In this document: piece after piece, positions 21,480-34,300 of the stretch
Numbering within the stretch: position 1 is the first letter of the stretch
Layout: the number at the start of each line of letters is the position of its first letter
Source: Acanthopleura granulata
Lineage: Eukaryota > Mollusca > Polyplacophora > Chitonida > Chitonidae
DNA: 64,000 nt
Direction: 5' to 3'
NCBI GenBank assembly: GCA_016165875.1
Contig: JABBOT010000003.1
Span: 35,251,860-35,315,859, forward strand
Position numbers and translations under genes: made by a program
The notes under the pieces: generated by a model
Seen by the model: the letters and a program-made list of their open reading frames with translations, nothing else
Databases searched by the model: none
What the model was told of the DNA's origin: nothing

Positions 21480-22340
21480 TAAATGCCAAGGTGGAGGTAG
21501 CGGTTTGAGAAACTGTTGTGTTGTCCGGAAGAAATATTTTGTTTTTGACTTCTGTTTTGAGGTCATCACCTCACGTTTACAAATAACGAACTCTCTGATC
21601 AAACCACTTGCATTGTTCACTTCCCCTGACTGGCTCAAGCGTCAGAACAGAGGCACAGTAGGGGGTTGTATGTAATCAGGTTCAGTTCGGGGCGTTAGTG
21701 GGTGTTCTAGGGTGTTAATTCCACGAAATCTTTCCACACACAACTCTAAGAGCGCGCGTATTGTTCTCGGGGGTTCTTGTGTAATACTTCATTGATTTAG
21801 ATCTAAAGTTTCCAAGTTCTGTACCTTAAATCATTTCTATTTTTCCGGCTGAAACGTTGGGAAATGTAGCTAAGGAAAAAAGCCATTTTGGACAGTCTCC
21901 ATTTGGCGATGAATTACATTATGTAATCTAGTCAAATTATTAGAAAAAGATATAAATACCAAGTTACATTATTCAGTATCAAACTGTTTATAAATTTGTA
22001 TTTTTTTAATATTTACCACAAACCAAGATTTATTAATGTTACTTTATTTAATGTAAAACTTTGTTCATCCTTAATACGCTGCATTTCCTTGTGATGATCC
22101 CGGCCAGTTATTATGATAGTATTATTTATTGTGTAAAATTTACAGTTGTTTAACTGATAGCGGTCCTGGGGCGTAGAGAAAATATAACCCTTGTCCATGT
22201 ACAATTTACCGTCCCATATCCAAAGATTTTAGTGTGACATCGGTGCTTTTTTGTGGCACATTTACAGTGCTGCATCACTGAAAGGTGTCCCGAAAATACC
22301 AGGCGTCAAAGCAGTGAGCTGTGGGCCTATCACTTTAATT
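21480..22340. other. F2 5' flank and intergenic
   Basis: 21480-21800 duplicates the F1 flank. The remainder is AT-rich with patches matching 8990-9300. Confidence 0.4.
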
Positions 22341-22480
22341 GATTGATTTGTTTGATTGGTGTTTTACGCCGTACTCAAGAATATTTCACTTGTACGACGG
22401 CGGCCAGTATTATAGTGAGGGAAAACCGGATGAAGCCCGGAGGAAACCCATGACCATCCAAGTCGGTGGCGTACCTTTAC
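22341..22480 (-). mobile_element. Family 1 SINE, 3' part only
   Basis: Plus strand shows the inverted tail and body (TTTGATTGGTGTTTTACGCC, GTACTCAAGAATATTTCACTT). Similarity stops before the tRNA-like head. Confidence 0.75.
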
Positions 22481-22933
22481 ATTTAATGAAGAAGCTGTTT
22501 TATTGGCCTGGTAGCTCTGCTCCTGGTCTCACAACTAGGTCTAATAACATTTGAACAGTTGTCAATATTTGGAAATTTACATTGTATAATAAAGTAAAAT
22601 GTGCCTGTTCTTTTTACAACCTTTAATCTACAAACTGTGCGATACTTGAGAGAACCTTGGCCTCAAGGCTCGCTGTATTTGTGCAATTAAACGTAAATTC
22701 ACAAAAAATATCACTGCAATACATTAATGTGGATTTTAGAGTTAACAGTTACCCTTGGAAAAAATCATGTGGCGCTCTATGCTTATAAACGAATACACAT
22801 ATAACAAAACTGTCGCCCCAAAAGTTGCTTGGGCGCCAGTTTAGTCATTGTCTATTTAATGTTATATAGACATCATGGTGGTATACAGTAAGAAATGTAA
22901 TAAACAAATGTGAATTTTCTAGTGTGAGAATGC

Positions 22934-22970
22934 TGGCGCTAATCCCCCAGGCGTGGGTGGATTAGGATAC
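22934..22970 (+). promoter_or_regulatory. Conserved TAATCC ... GGATTAG element, unit 2
   Basis: GGCGCTAATCCCCC, GGCGTGGG and GGATTAGGATAC, differing from 10538-10576 at about two positions. See that entry. Confidence 0.5.
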
Positions 22971-24950
22971 AGGACACACAACCCACGGGGATCCACGTAC
23001 ACCTCCCCCCCCCTCCCACACACCACCAGAAGATTCCCGAAAGTTAATGAAATTACCATTTCTTAAAATTTGATAGAGTATACATTTTTTCAATTCTGAA
23101 AAAAGGTCACTCAGCTAGTCCCCTTTATCAAATGTGATTTTTAATTAGAATTTGTTAGAGTTTCTATAAATTTTCAAATTGGGTAATATACCTCGTTGTA
23201 AAGATTTCAAGAGATCCGAAAAGGGTTTCCGACATCGGTCAGAAAACAAAAATTGTATAACACAAAGGCTTTGTTGGTATGGATATAGGGACAATCCACG
23301 ACATTGTCATTTGAAACGAGTAAGTTTCAAAATGACACTGTATCTTTTACCTCATTATTAAAAAAGTTATCCCTAGTCAGCAGGCTTGAAAAGTACGTAG
23401 AGAGGAAGGGTAGCCTGTTTTGGTGACCTCTGAGTGTCCTTGTATAGTAGAGGCCGAATGTAGGATGAAGGATGTTGTTGTTGTTGCCGAAGTACTGGTT
23501 TTGGGATCATTCCGCGCGTGGTTCTCGTGCCCTGCTAAATCAATGCTTTAAATATACATTTTTCACAGGCATTTCTCTTTCGTTTACAATGCGTGTCGTC
23601 TGTTTATGTGTACAAGGGTTGTAGATTTGCAGGTTGACAAACATACCAGAGGCATTGATTCTTCTATAACTTGTAGCGTGACACTTCTATTTAGCTTTTG
23701 TCACATAAGTTAACTAGTTACTGAGCGTGGTGCTCCTTGGGGTCTTCCTGTGGGGGGCAACAATGGACTTACAACTGCATTATAAATCAAAGTTTTATCA
23801 GGAGTTTGAGCTTCATGATTACATGTTACCAATATCATGATAGAGCCTATTAATTGTGTAATGTGCAACATTCGTGTATGGGGACAATACATTTATTTAG
23901 TTGGTTGATTTTCCTCTTATTATATATATATTTTTTTATTTTTTTTTTAAATTTTAATATAATTTGTTAGCACAGACAGAAATATTCACTCGTGGTAATT
24001 AATTTTAAGGAAGATGGTTATTAATTGGATTTTACAGAGCAACATAAATAAATCATTTTGTTCTATTTTGGATTCTTTTAGTCACAATTTATCGAACGAG
24101 ACTATAGAGGTGTATATACAAAATAAAAACGCTACTGCAGTGGAATTATTTCAGAAATATCGTGGCCATATCAAATTGACAAAAATTTCTCGTCCGACAA
24201 ATTGTTTATCATGGGTATCTTGATCATTGCTGACATACACATTAAGAAGCGATGATAGCAGCCCCTCCCTTACCCACATACACAGTGGACTCCAGTGTTA
24301 TTTGTGGGCATTGTCAGTGGGACACCTGTTACAGGTGTGTGTGTGTGCGATGAGTTAGGGCTAGTAGAAAGGGGTAGATTTACAGGTATGTTTTAAAAAT
24401 GAACCCATTTCAATTAGTTCCTAAATAAATATTACATAGTAGTGAAGATGTCATATAACGAGTCCTCTCTTATAATTGTAGCTTAACACAACAAAAACAA
24501 AGTGCACAGTGGTTTATCAGTGTATTTCAGACCAAATACAAACATAAATCGTTATGGTTTGAACCATTTTCCGAAAAAAAAAAAAGAAAGAAAGAAAAAC
24601 GCTTGTCATTGCTTTCCTTTTTGGAAGATGATCACATAAATTTTGTCTTCAACTTATTTTCAGGCTGGTACGAATAGACTGTCCCCAAAGTGCTTATCTT
24701 CATATCCAGATCTCAAAGTAGACATTTCATGTATAAACTAAGTCAGAAACCCCTCTTACCAACTCTCTCCAGTCTATACAGAACTTTGTTGAGTCTAGGA
24801 ACCCTGTGGTTTCCATTTGTGTTGAGGAGCCTATAGTTTATTCAGTACCTAGTGTTAAATTATTCCAAGCGGTCATTCAAATGTAACTTGTGTGCCAATC
24901 AGGAGAGCAGACCCCATGGGGATGTGGGCCTTCTGATTAACCCTAAGTAA
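22971..24950. other. Intergenic upstream of nanos E
   Basis: AT-rich. Contains the block GGGGTCTTCCTG at 23740 shared with the nanos-flank repeats and a poly-T/A stretch near 23935. No exon recognised. Confidence 0.35.
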
Positions 24951-24956
24951 AACAAT

Positions 24957-24990
24957 GGGTAATCCTTTAATCCCCTAGGGAAATAAATAG
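24957..24990 (+). promoter_or_regulatory. Putative promoter of nanos E
   Basis: Two TAATCC sites (24960-24965 and 24968-24973) followed by the TATA-like AATAAATA (24982-24989), about 85 bases before the ATG. Same layout as nanos D. Confidence 0.5.
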
Positions 24991-25070
24991 ACTATCCTTC
25001 TGAAAATTCTTCATAAACAGAACATCCTGAACAGAACACACGTCATCAAATCCAGGACCGACCACAAACC

Positions 25071-25688
25071 ATGAACAACTTCCCAACATACAGCCTGTTT
25101 GGGCAATCTAACCCTGTTAACTTCACCGCCATATTTGGATCGGGTGGACAGGATCGGGAAGAGAAACCAGTGACGTCACCTCCTGTCTCCGGACAACCAC
25201 GAGCTATCGTCGGCTCATCCAGTTTCTTCAGTCGAATGTACCAGTCTCCTGCAACTGTCTGGCAAAACCTTGAAGGGGATATCGCCTCGTCTCGCCAGCC
25301 GGAATACACGAGTCCCCCGAGAGTGAGCCGCCATGGCATGGGTTCAACACCAGCTCCAGTCACTTTTCCTCAGGCACTGTATAACGCTTCATTGTCAGAG
25401 ACCAGACTGATGCCTCGTGACCAGTACCCCAGCCAATCAGGAGCCTCCGTCAGAAGAACAACTACACCATCAGTACCAGGCAAGTTTCCTCACGCCACCG
25501 TTTCAGTTTGCGTTTTCTGCAAGACGAACGGCGAGCGCTTATCCCAGTACGGTTCTCATGTGCTGAAGGATTCTACCGGAAGAGTTACCTGCCCTGTTTT
25601 GAGACGCTACACCTGTCCGATATGTGGCGCATCAGGCGATGCTGCGCATACCGTCAAGTACTGCCCGCTCAACCAACATACTCTCTGA
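25071..25688 (+). CDS. nanos: nanos copy E, type II, intact (205 aa)
   Basis: Second type of Nanos RNA-binding repressor. Zinc ligands are all present: finger 1 Cys147, Cys150, His163, Cys174; finger 2 Cys182, Cys185, His193, Cys198. The finger region is about 80 percent alike to type I, but the 146-residue N-terminus is unrelated by eye: no acidic YDYLIED start, instead a basic, Ser/Pro/Gln-rich low-complexity stretch. Single exon; the ATG at 25071 lies in the context AAACCATGA shared with D. A perfect palindrome TGACGTCA (25171-25178, a CREB/ATF-type site) lies in the coding region, also in D. It is the only functional-looking type II copy; its duplicate D is broken, so this gene probably carries the type II role alone. 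Expression in germline or multipotent cells is expected from the family, not shown here. Confidence 0.95.
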   Translation: MNNFPTYSLFGQSNPVNFTAIFGSGGQDREEKPVTSPPVSGQPRAIVGSSSFFSRMYQSPATVWQNLEGDIASSRQPEYTSPPRVSRHGMGSTPAPVTFPQALYNASLSETRLMPRDQYPSQSGASVRRTTTPSVPGKFPHATVSVCVFCKTNGERLSQYGSHVLKDSTGRVTCPVLRRYTCPICGASGDAAHTVKYCPLNQHTL

Positions 25689-25689
25689 G

Positions 25690-26849
25690 GTGAGAACGCA
25701 AATTGCTCCTCTGTCTTTTTCTTACTTAAAGGATTAGTTTCCAGATTTTGCTACCGGTCTTAATGATAAAAATCATAACCTGTTTACCCAGTACATTGCC
25801 CGAAGGGTTTCTGAAAAGCGTAATAATGACCTTAAGTCCGACAAAAACAATAGACTTACTGCCCTAACCGACTTCCAGGCGGTAGCCCGGTACGGCTCAG
25901 TGGGTGAGGCCAGAGACGGCGAACCCAAGGCTGGCTGGGCCATACAACCTTTGAATTCATATCAAAATGAATTATCATTTTCGAGATGGATTCTAGCTAA
26001 ACAGAAGCAGACATGCTGCCGTATCAGTTTGATCCCTTAGTGAATTTGATCCCTTAGTGGACGACGCTGAAGATCCGAATTATGACATCTCTGCCCAGAC
26101 CTTGGAATGTGAGCTTTCAGACTATGCTATTTGTCACTCTTATAGTTTAATTTAACACTGAACCAAATGGCAAAACTCTGACAGCTCGCAAATTCTGTGC
26201 TTATATGATGTCAGACTACCGAGTATAAGTGGAAAAAACGCATTAAACCGGTCTCATTTTCTATCAATTTTTTGTGCTATAATATTCAGATTAATGTACA
26301 AAAAGTGTAATATATTTTAGTCTCAATAACAATATATACAGAGGCACACCAATGTATACAGTGGGTAGCTAATTATGAATAAATACTAAATCTGGACACT
26401 AATACTTTAAGATTGTAAATTGCGATATAGATTTACTGAAAAACGTATCACATATAAATTTGTGCTATGATCATTTATTCCCTCTTTATTTCTGCTCAGA
26501 TACCATTCAAACTTTAAACATCGAAGCCAGTGCTAGGTGGTAACATCGCTTAAGATGCGCCTTGACGTTTGACCCTCAACTGGAGCGACTTCGGGACAAG
26601 GAAAGGGAAGGAACTCACCCGCTACTGAGCGTGACTTATTGACTTACAGTGACTACAACAGGGCAGTCGTGATGAAATTAGCACACAGTCAAGGAAGAGT
26701 GCCCTGTCAGCGGCCTTCGAAGTTTGAGGGTGAAAGTGCTTTCTGTGGCTAATAAAGCGACACGGTTTTAAAGTAACACTTTCTACTTGGTCTTTGCAGT
26801 TTGCTCAGTGTTTTCGATACAAGTTACACCGTGGGCGGAAAGGGGTTTT
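25690..26849. other. Intergenic, nothing recognised
   Basis: No exon or repeat identified. A segment at 25885-25940 (GGCTCAGTGGGTGAGG...) vaguely resembles a tRNA-like box A but no box B follows. Confidence 0.35.
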
Positions 26850-27028
26850 GTTTATTTATTTATTTATTTGATTGGTGTTTTACGCCTTACTCAAGAACAT
26901 TTCACTTACACTACGGCGGCCAGCATTATGGTGGGAGGAAACCGGGCAGAGCCCGGGGGAAACTCACAACCATCCTCAGGTTGTTGGCAGACCTTCTCAC
27001 GTACGGCCGGATAGGAAGCCAGCATGAC
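26850..27028 (-). mobile_element. Family 1 SINE, head truncated
   Basis: (TTTA)n tail, GATTGGTGTTTTACGCC, CTCAAGAACATTTCACTT and GGTGGGAGGAAACCGGGC in inverted order. Ends before box B. Confidence 0.8.
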
Positions 27029-29035
27029 ATTGCCGAGTTTTAATAATACGGATATTAAACGTGGTAAGCATGCCGCCGCTCGGTTAAGGGAACCGCCCGC
27101 GAACAAATTTAGCATCGTGTTGTCGTTGTCCTGAGATATTTCACGAGATTCCCCGAGATTCTCCGGCTATCTGAAATGTGAATGTTGCTTATTAACTACG
27201 ACTGGCTTATTAACTATGACTGGTAATCTTTCCCTGCTAACTGTGACTGATAACTGATAGTAACTCTGTACTTTGTATCAATGCTTATGTATGTATATAG
27301 CCTTTCTACATATGTTATACCCGCCTAGAAAGATTTAGTGCTTTTGTAAGCCATTTACCTGTCTTTGTACCGTCTTAACAGTTTGGCCTGATTTGGTGCT
27401 TGTACATACATGTATTTTCCACGCATTTTGTCTGCCATAAAGCATGATACTTCACTTGTAAATACCAGAACACACCTCTTATCAACGCTTATTTATCATC
27501 TTCCGTTAATGTGTGTGACAAATTGCGTATACTGTATTGTATATCTATCCGAGCAATATATCAAAAAACGAAACATAATCATATAAAAAGACAATCAATG
27601 ATTTTGCCAGACTGACCCCAGGCTGTCCCCAGGCTGTATTATGCTATTCCTATGCTTTTTTCACGCTAATCTTGTTTTATGAAGCACACATTGGATATAC
27701 TTTGTATAAACTGATAAAACAATGATGATGTGTTTCGTGTGACTTTCCTTGTTCTTTTTCCCAACGCCCGGCAAACTAAAACTTTAGTAGGGTAGCCATG
27801 TTGTAGAAGACCTTGATAACTTGATCAATCACAAGGCATGAAAGCATCGTGTGATACTCGGGAATGTGACGTCATATCACTTATCAGCTCTTGTTTGTTA
27901 GTCACTTAATTGTGATGAACAGACACGCATCGGCGGAGAATGTCGGATTACATTGTAAAGTGTTTTGCTGAAGCAATTTGGCGCAACTGAACGGACATAC
28001 GTTTATACGGATCTGAGAATAAACCACCTGTGTCACAATGCTTACGTGTTGTACAGGAAGTCGTAGCAATATGCCAGGGAGATCTGGCAACAAAAACCGC
28101 CTCGTGAAACCCAAGCAATGCCTGAGAATAAGAAGATTTTGTTACATATTTTTTTCTTGCCGTGCAACGAAGTCAGAAAAGTTAGGGAATTGAAAGAATC
28201 TGTTCCAAAGTCCATGCTGTCTTCGGTACATCATACATATAGTGCATGCCGTGGGACTGCATGTAAGAAATTGAGAGCTCACAATTCCTGTGACTTCATC
28301 CCACGGCATGCATTATATGTTTTACTATACCGAATGGAAGAGGAGGAAAAGGGAAAACATATGACCTAAATTTCTGGACTTCTTCGCCGCCGCTAGCCGA
28401 TTTAAGTACACCGAGAAAGCCTTCGTTCGATTTTTTACTTCATAAACAAGTGAAAGTTAGAGAGCGGGCAAACGGTGATAGCCGCTTAAAATGAACACAC
28501 GAGATCGTTGGCTATTCGCTATTAGATCGTTGTACCTTGTCTCGTGAACATTGCACATTATGTTTCGCGGAATATCATGTGACCGTGTATTGACCAATGG
28601 AAACCAAGAATCACCCTGTGAGGTAGACAAATCTCACATGAATACAGCCAGCTAATGCTGACATCCTTGCAGGCGGAGAAGAGGAAAATCTGTGCTCGTT
28701 TGCAAACTGAAACTCTTGAATTGGTTACCTGGCGATTTGGTTTCTCCAAAGTTATATGACACCACGTTAGAAGGCTACATGGTAAAATGACGCCACCAAA
28801 TGAGTAATAAGGTAGTGAGGATCAATTGCTATTTATTCTGTTGATAAACGTGGTAGAGGTCTTTAAAATATATATTCAGAACACAAGTGCAAAACATGTG
28901 GCGAATTAATTCCAATATTTATTCGCTGTCTTTATGTTCACTTTAACAACAAATCGGGAAATCTGTCTGGGGAAGTGGAATAGTAAAGGCTGTACAATCA
29001 ATGCTTTTCATTTCCGGTACTTATGCACCAATATT
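27029..29035. other. Intergenic between nanos cluster and IR gene
   Basis: No coding exon recognised. Contains the hairpin at 28222-28334 and a dispersed repeat at 28553-28640 (CATATGACCTTGTA.T..CC, GAAACCAAGAATCACCCTGTG), which recurs at 55310-55395. Confidence 0.4.
28222..28334. repeat. Long imperfect hairpin (arms about 34 bases, loop about 44)
   Basis: TTCGGTACATCATACATATA then GTGCATGCCGTGGG on the left pairs with CCCACGGCATGCA then TTATATG ... TATACCGAA on the right with few mismatches. The loop has its own small inverted repeat (AATTG...CAATT). Could be a MITE remnant or a pre-miRNA-like transcript; sequence alone does not decide. Confidence 0.65.
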
Positions 29036-29039
29036 ACAA

Positions 29040-29292
29040 TCATGGGTGATACGTTTGTCTCATTTTAAGTTTCCACGTTCTTTTTTTACTCTGAATATGA
29101 GATGAAGCAATTTCCAAGAAAAGAAAGAAGAGGGCAATGGCGATTCCCCACAGTAACAATATGAAGACAATTTTCACGATTTCCAGGTCGAGCTGATTTC
29201 CTAGGGTTCTTTTCCTGGAGCATTTGTTCCGCGGGGATAACCATCTCTGTGCCAGGTACTTGATGATGCCATTTTCGTGAAGTGCCATAATC
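29040..29292 (-). CDS. IR gene exon 9 (end of S2, M4, C-terminus)
   Basis: Acceptor CATTGTAG. Encodes HENGIIKYLAQRWL, the conserved Cys530, the M4 helix, and a short basic cytoplasmic tail ending at TGA (29040). Confidence 0.9.
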
Positions 29293-31318
29293 CTACAATG
29301 ACAGATTCACAACAAAACGTTACTCTTCGTACCGCGAGGGATACTATATATAATCTTATTTAAAAAATTTAGATTCCACAAAGCGATTTTGTACTTAAAT
29401 AAAACTTTTAAAGTTGAACTGAAATTAAACATCTTAAAAGGTTAAAATAAAGGCATGGAGGGTGCATGGATATCATCCCGAAGAACAAGTGACATATATT
29501 TTTAAAACCAGTACGTATCAAATAAGCCGTGAAAATTGAGCCTAAAGATTTTGACCTACGTCAAACATTTCTTTGTGGAATAGGGGGATATAGCAAGGAC
29601 ACTGTGAATTTACGCTTGTAAGAAGATACAATACAGTAAATACTGCGCCCATACAGTACCAACAGAGGCATACTGTTTGGAAGTTAAATACTTCATTCCT
29701 AACAGAGATCGGATAGATTGGATAAATCGCCACGTTACACTGCTAATTTTCTTATTTGTCTAGGATAAATCGGTTCCTCTGAGAACTATTGTAAAATGCC
29801 GAAGAGTAGTATCAAGCCGCCAGAGGTGTAACTGGTGTCCAGATCACAACTGTTAAAAAGGCATGGAGTTTCTGTACACCTATGTCAAACATGACAACTC
29901 CATTTGAGGTATAATGACAGAAGCATTTATATATTACTGGCTGACTAATTGATTGACTGATTGTCGTTTAACGCCTTGATTTTCTCTCACATAACGACCA
30001 TCAGGTCAGCGGGAGATGGAAATAGGCGTGTCCCGATTAAACCAGCATACCTTCGTCAATTTTCTACCATAAAGCCACAGCCAAAATACCGACAGCTGGG
30101 GTCGACCACGCGCTGTAAGTTCAAGTCCAGCTCATGCTGGCTTCCTCTCCGGCCGTTCGTGGGAAAGTCTGTCAGCAACCTGCTTATGGTCGTGGGTTTC
30201 CCCCGGGCTCTGCCCGGTTTCCTCCCACCATAATGTTGGCCGCCGTCGTATAAGTGAAATATTCTTGAGTACGGCGTAAAACAATAATCAAATAAATAAA
30301 TAAATAAATGCTACCTTGTAATTTTCATGTCAATAAATCTATTACTCAGAGAAACTTAAAAAAATATTAACTGTTCTGGCAACAGTCGATTGGTTTCTAG
30401 TGGATCACTTATTGTAAATCCTCTATAATTAAAAAAATTCGGAGTACCATGTAAGAGCAAAAGTGTCTCTTCTGCATGACTGCCAAAGAGGTTATATTTT
30501 TGAGGAAGTCTGTTTGTTGATCTGTTAGAAACAGTTAATACAGCAAAGCTGTTCATGGATTTTGTCTCACGAAAGGACAAATCCATTAGATTCTGGTAAT
30601 TATCCTGTTCGCCTGGATCCGTGAATTCCTTTGTTCACCATTTCCCGACAAGGCAGAAATACAGAGTATTTTCTCTCTGTTTACAGTGCGGGAATTTGCG
30701 CTATAAGAGTGACGTCTGGCTTGAAAGTGCCATTCGTATCTGTGTATAATATATATATAATCCATGCATTGACTTACTGTTGTGAGAGCATGTCCGTAAG
30801 TGGGGAACCCTTTGGCAGTATGAAAGAAGTTTGTTGGTCAAGGAAAGGTACCAGGAAGTTATGAAGGTCGCAGTTGTCCGCCAGGACTCGTTTTAGGACG
30901 ACCGCGTCGCTGAGGTACACGTAATAGCCCAGCCTGACTTTCTTCATGTGGACGTCGCCAGAGCTGTGGATCACGTCAGGGTCGTCAACGCGGAACTGTT
31001 CAATTCCGTCCCACAGTTTTCGCAGGGCACTATCCCCTTCCGCTGCCTAAAGAGACAACACAGCCAGGTTTTAAGACTATACAGAACTTCATGTAGATAT
31101 GTTGAATCTCTCTAGACAAGAGCCCAACGAACATGTACATCTTTCAGGTTGGGAAACCAGAGCCAAATTAGCTCCACTCCGGTTGTACGTGGGAAAGTCT
31201 TCCAGCAACCTGCGAATGGTCGTGGGTTTTCCTTGGGCTCTACACGGTTTCCTCTCACAATTATACTGGCCACCCTCGTATAAGTGAAATATTGTTGAGA
31301 ACGGCGTAGAGCTTCAAA

Positions 31319-31357
<39 letters not shown>

Positions 31358-34300
31358 AATAAATGAACTCGTCCCCTTACATAGTTGGTTTGCCTTTAAG
31401 GGAAAGTAATGATATAATATGAAGATGAGTAATTGACAAATTAATTATGCCAATCCAAAACATTTGACATAATCTGATGTTAACATTAGCATATCAAAGC
31501 AGATTTGGCAGCAACAGACCGATTCTTCTGTTTGTTGAGGTTCAGGCTTTCAAAAACTTTGGCACTTCGTCACTTGGAGATAATAAATACAAGTATCAGG
31601 GGATGGGCCAAATACTTGTCAGCTTTCTTTGATCATTGTATGACTTGATTAGGTGCAAAAAAACCCGAGTTGGCCTTGTTCTTTAAACTGACCCTTACCG
31701 AAAGTAAAAGCAGCAATATGTAAACAACAAGTTAACCTATACTCCAACCCTTACATGAAACTTTAATCCCGAAGGGCGACGTTTTGACGACAACGTAAAA
31801 TGGTGAGGAGATTTTGGACAACAATGCAAAAGCTTGGTGGAATGGCAAGTTCTGGCACCAAGTCTCGTCTCAATCTGAAAAAACCTCTTTCTGTGCACAG
31901 AATATCGTCCAGTCTGGTTTGACTTAGTTTTTACAGGGATGTTTTACAATCTCGCGAAGTCTCGTTTGATTTAGTTCTTTTAAGGGTGGAATAAATGTCA
32001 GGACAAGAGGCAGGTGTGGGGGCCAAACAAGGTAACTTTAGACGAGAATTTGTGGAAGCATTTTTAAACATTTTGTGGGCACTGTGAGACGTATGTATTT
32101 GGGGCCGAAAAATGCAGTTGGTAAACCTTGGGACAGAAAAAAATGGAACGCAAAATAAATTTTGATGCGAATTGTGTTTGGCGATATACCTCAGCAAAGA
32201 CTGTGAAGTAGCCCCCAGCGACCATACCCCACTTATAAGTGCGTTGGTTCACCAGTTGCTCCAGGGAGGCGATGGGCTTCCAGGGCGATGAGGCGCTGAG
32301 CGAGGCAATGAGAGCGGCCGTGAGGGAGGAGCAGATGATCAGACAGAACAGACACCAGGTGGCCAGAGCCACGCGGTTAGAGCACGGCTGGAGGCCATCT
32401 TCACCTGTGAGGGTAAAAGCACATTAAAGATACGCGGTAAGCGGTATGGAGCTCTACATCGTGTTGAAATATATGAGCACGTTCAGTCCACAGTACTGCA
32501 ATAACGTTCACTAAAATATAACCTGGCCAAAAAAGTATATTACGTACAAAAATATATTATAAAATTTTTTAAGATGAAATTTTCTTTTGTCCCCGAGGGA
32601 TGGGTTCCATTCTTCACACAGTGAATTCGACAAATAAACTCAAGACATACACGTGTTTGTACGTCCCTATCTGACTAATACCTTGCTTCAGCAAACTCCC
32701 AATCAGATACCACGTCTTACAGATTGTTGTTTCGCAGATTTGGATCGTGCTCTGCTTGTTCCGGTTAGTGTGCAAAAAGTGCTGCGTCATCGCGAGGGTA
32801 ATGGCGGTGGTGAAGAGCGACAGTAGCGTCAAGACAAGAATACGCCAACTGATCAGGTTTGCCCCGAGTTGCCAAATGGACTGTTCCGACGTGGTGGTAT
32901 TGTATACAGCCATCACCTGGCTGTCAAAACGGACAGGGTAAGTGAAATCAAAATGATCCTGACGATCCTTTAAGTTGGCGTACGGCGGCACAAGGATGTC
33001 AATTTTCTACAAAAGAATAACAATAGCGGCATACATTATGAACTTAGTTAATTAACGTAGCTGAAGTGTTTCTTTTTTCATTTGAGGCACTGTTTCGTGT
33101 TCCTGTCCCAGGCAATATCTTTCTGGAATAACTTTAAAGATGTCAGGTGACATGTAGATATCTCATCGGCTTTAAATTTGTTCGATTTTTTTATGGTGTG
33201 GGACATCATTTTTGAGCCAGGAGCCTCTGATTAATTTTGTCGTTGTGAGATCAAGTCCAGTTCTGGCTGGCTCCAGCTCGGGGCGTACGTGGGAAGGTCT
33301 GCCAGGAATTTGAGAATAGTCGAGGGTTTCCTCAGGGCTCTGCACGGTTTGTCCCCACCATAATGATGACCGCTGTCATACAGGTGAAATATTCCTGAGC
33401 ACGGCGTAAAATGAAATAAACAAATAAATCTTCGTGCTTCATTAGTCATTCCGCTTGTACCCCATTCTTGATGTATGCTGGCATTTCACCTTATACGGTA
33501 ACTCTTAAAACTGTATTTTCACCGTTTTTTTTTGTTTTATACCTTCTCCACCTGCATCCATATTTCGACCATGTATGAGGTCAACTTCATTTTCTCATTA
33601 GACACAACCTAGGGTCAAGGGATATTTCAAAAGAATTTGTGTGAAAATTTTGGACGTATTCCACAACGACGTTGTAGCCATTCTTGCTATCTCCATGGCC
33701 GTCGCTGTCTTGTTCGGCTTCAACACTTCTTTTGATGTAACCTTTAAGCCCCACCTTCGCAATGTGAACGATTCTCTTTCGCCCAGCTGCTAGCAGTAGG
33801 CAACCTTGACTGAATTAACAACTATAGGTAATTCATCCATTGAATTCACCCAGCACATATCTTTAGTCATATGTTGTTCCAAATTAAATTTGAGTTGTGT
33901 GGTGACTTAAGACGGACGTTTTGATTGGTCAGGGCAGCTCTTTCGCTCTGGCATTTCAATAGTCGAAACATGCTAGATATATTTGAACCGAACTGGAAGT
34001 ACCCACCAAGGATACCAGTGTCATCTCAAAAGATGCGAAGTAATATCATCCCTGATAATCAGCACCTGACCACTGAGACCACTGGTTTGAATACACCTCT
34101 CCCTCTTTCTGCTGCGGCTTTAAGTCAGGGAGTTTGACGGGAGCCCGGGGAAGGGAACTGGTTTACTCTAATGGGCACAACCGCTCAGCTTCTTCAAGAG
34201 AGTATTCAAACCCCTGTGATGTGACTTTATTTGTATTGTTAATCTTACGATGCTGCGTCACTGTATCCACATTTAGAAGAAACCAGGCTTCAGACAAGTA

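Larger units (their letters stand above)
16010..25700 (+). repeat. Unit 2 of the tandem segmental duplication (repeat arm - nanos C - F2 - nanos E)
   Basis: Counterpart of 2985-13250. Gene order and orientation are identical. Here the type I nanos is broken, and F and the type II nanos are open. Confidence 0.8.
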
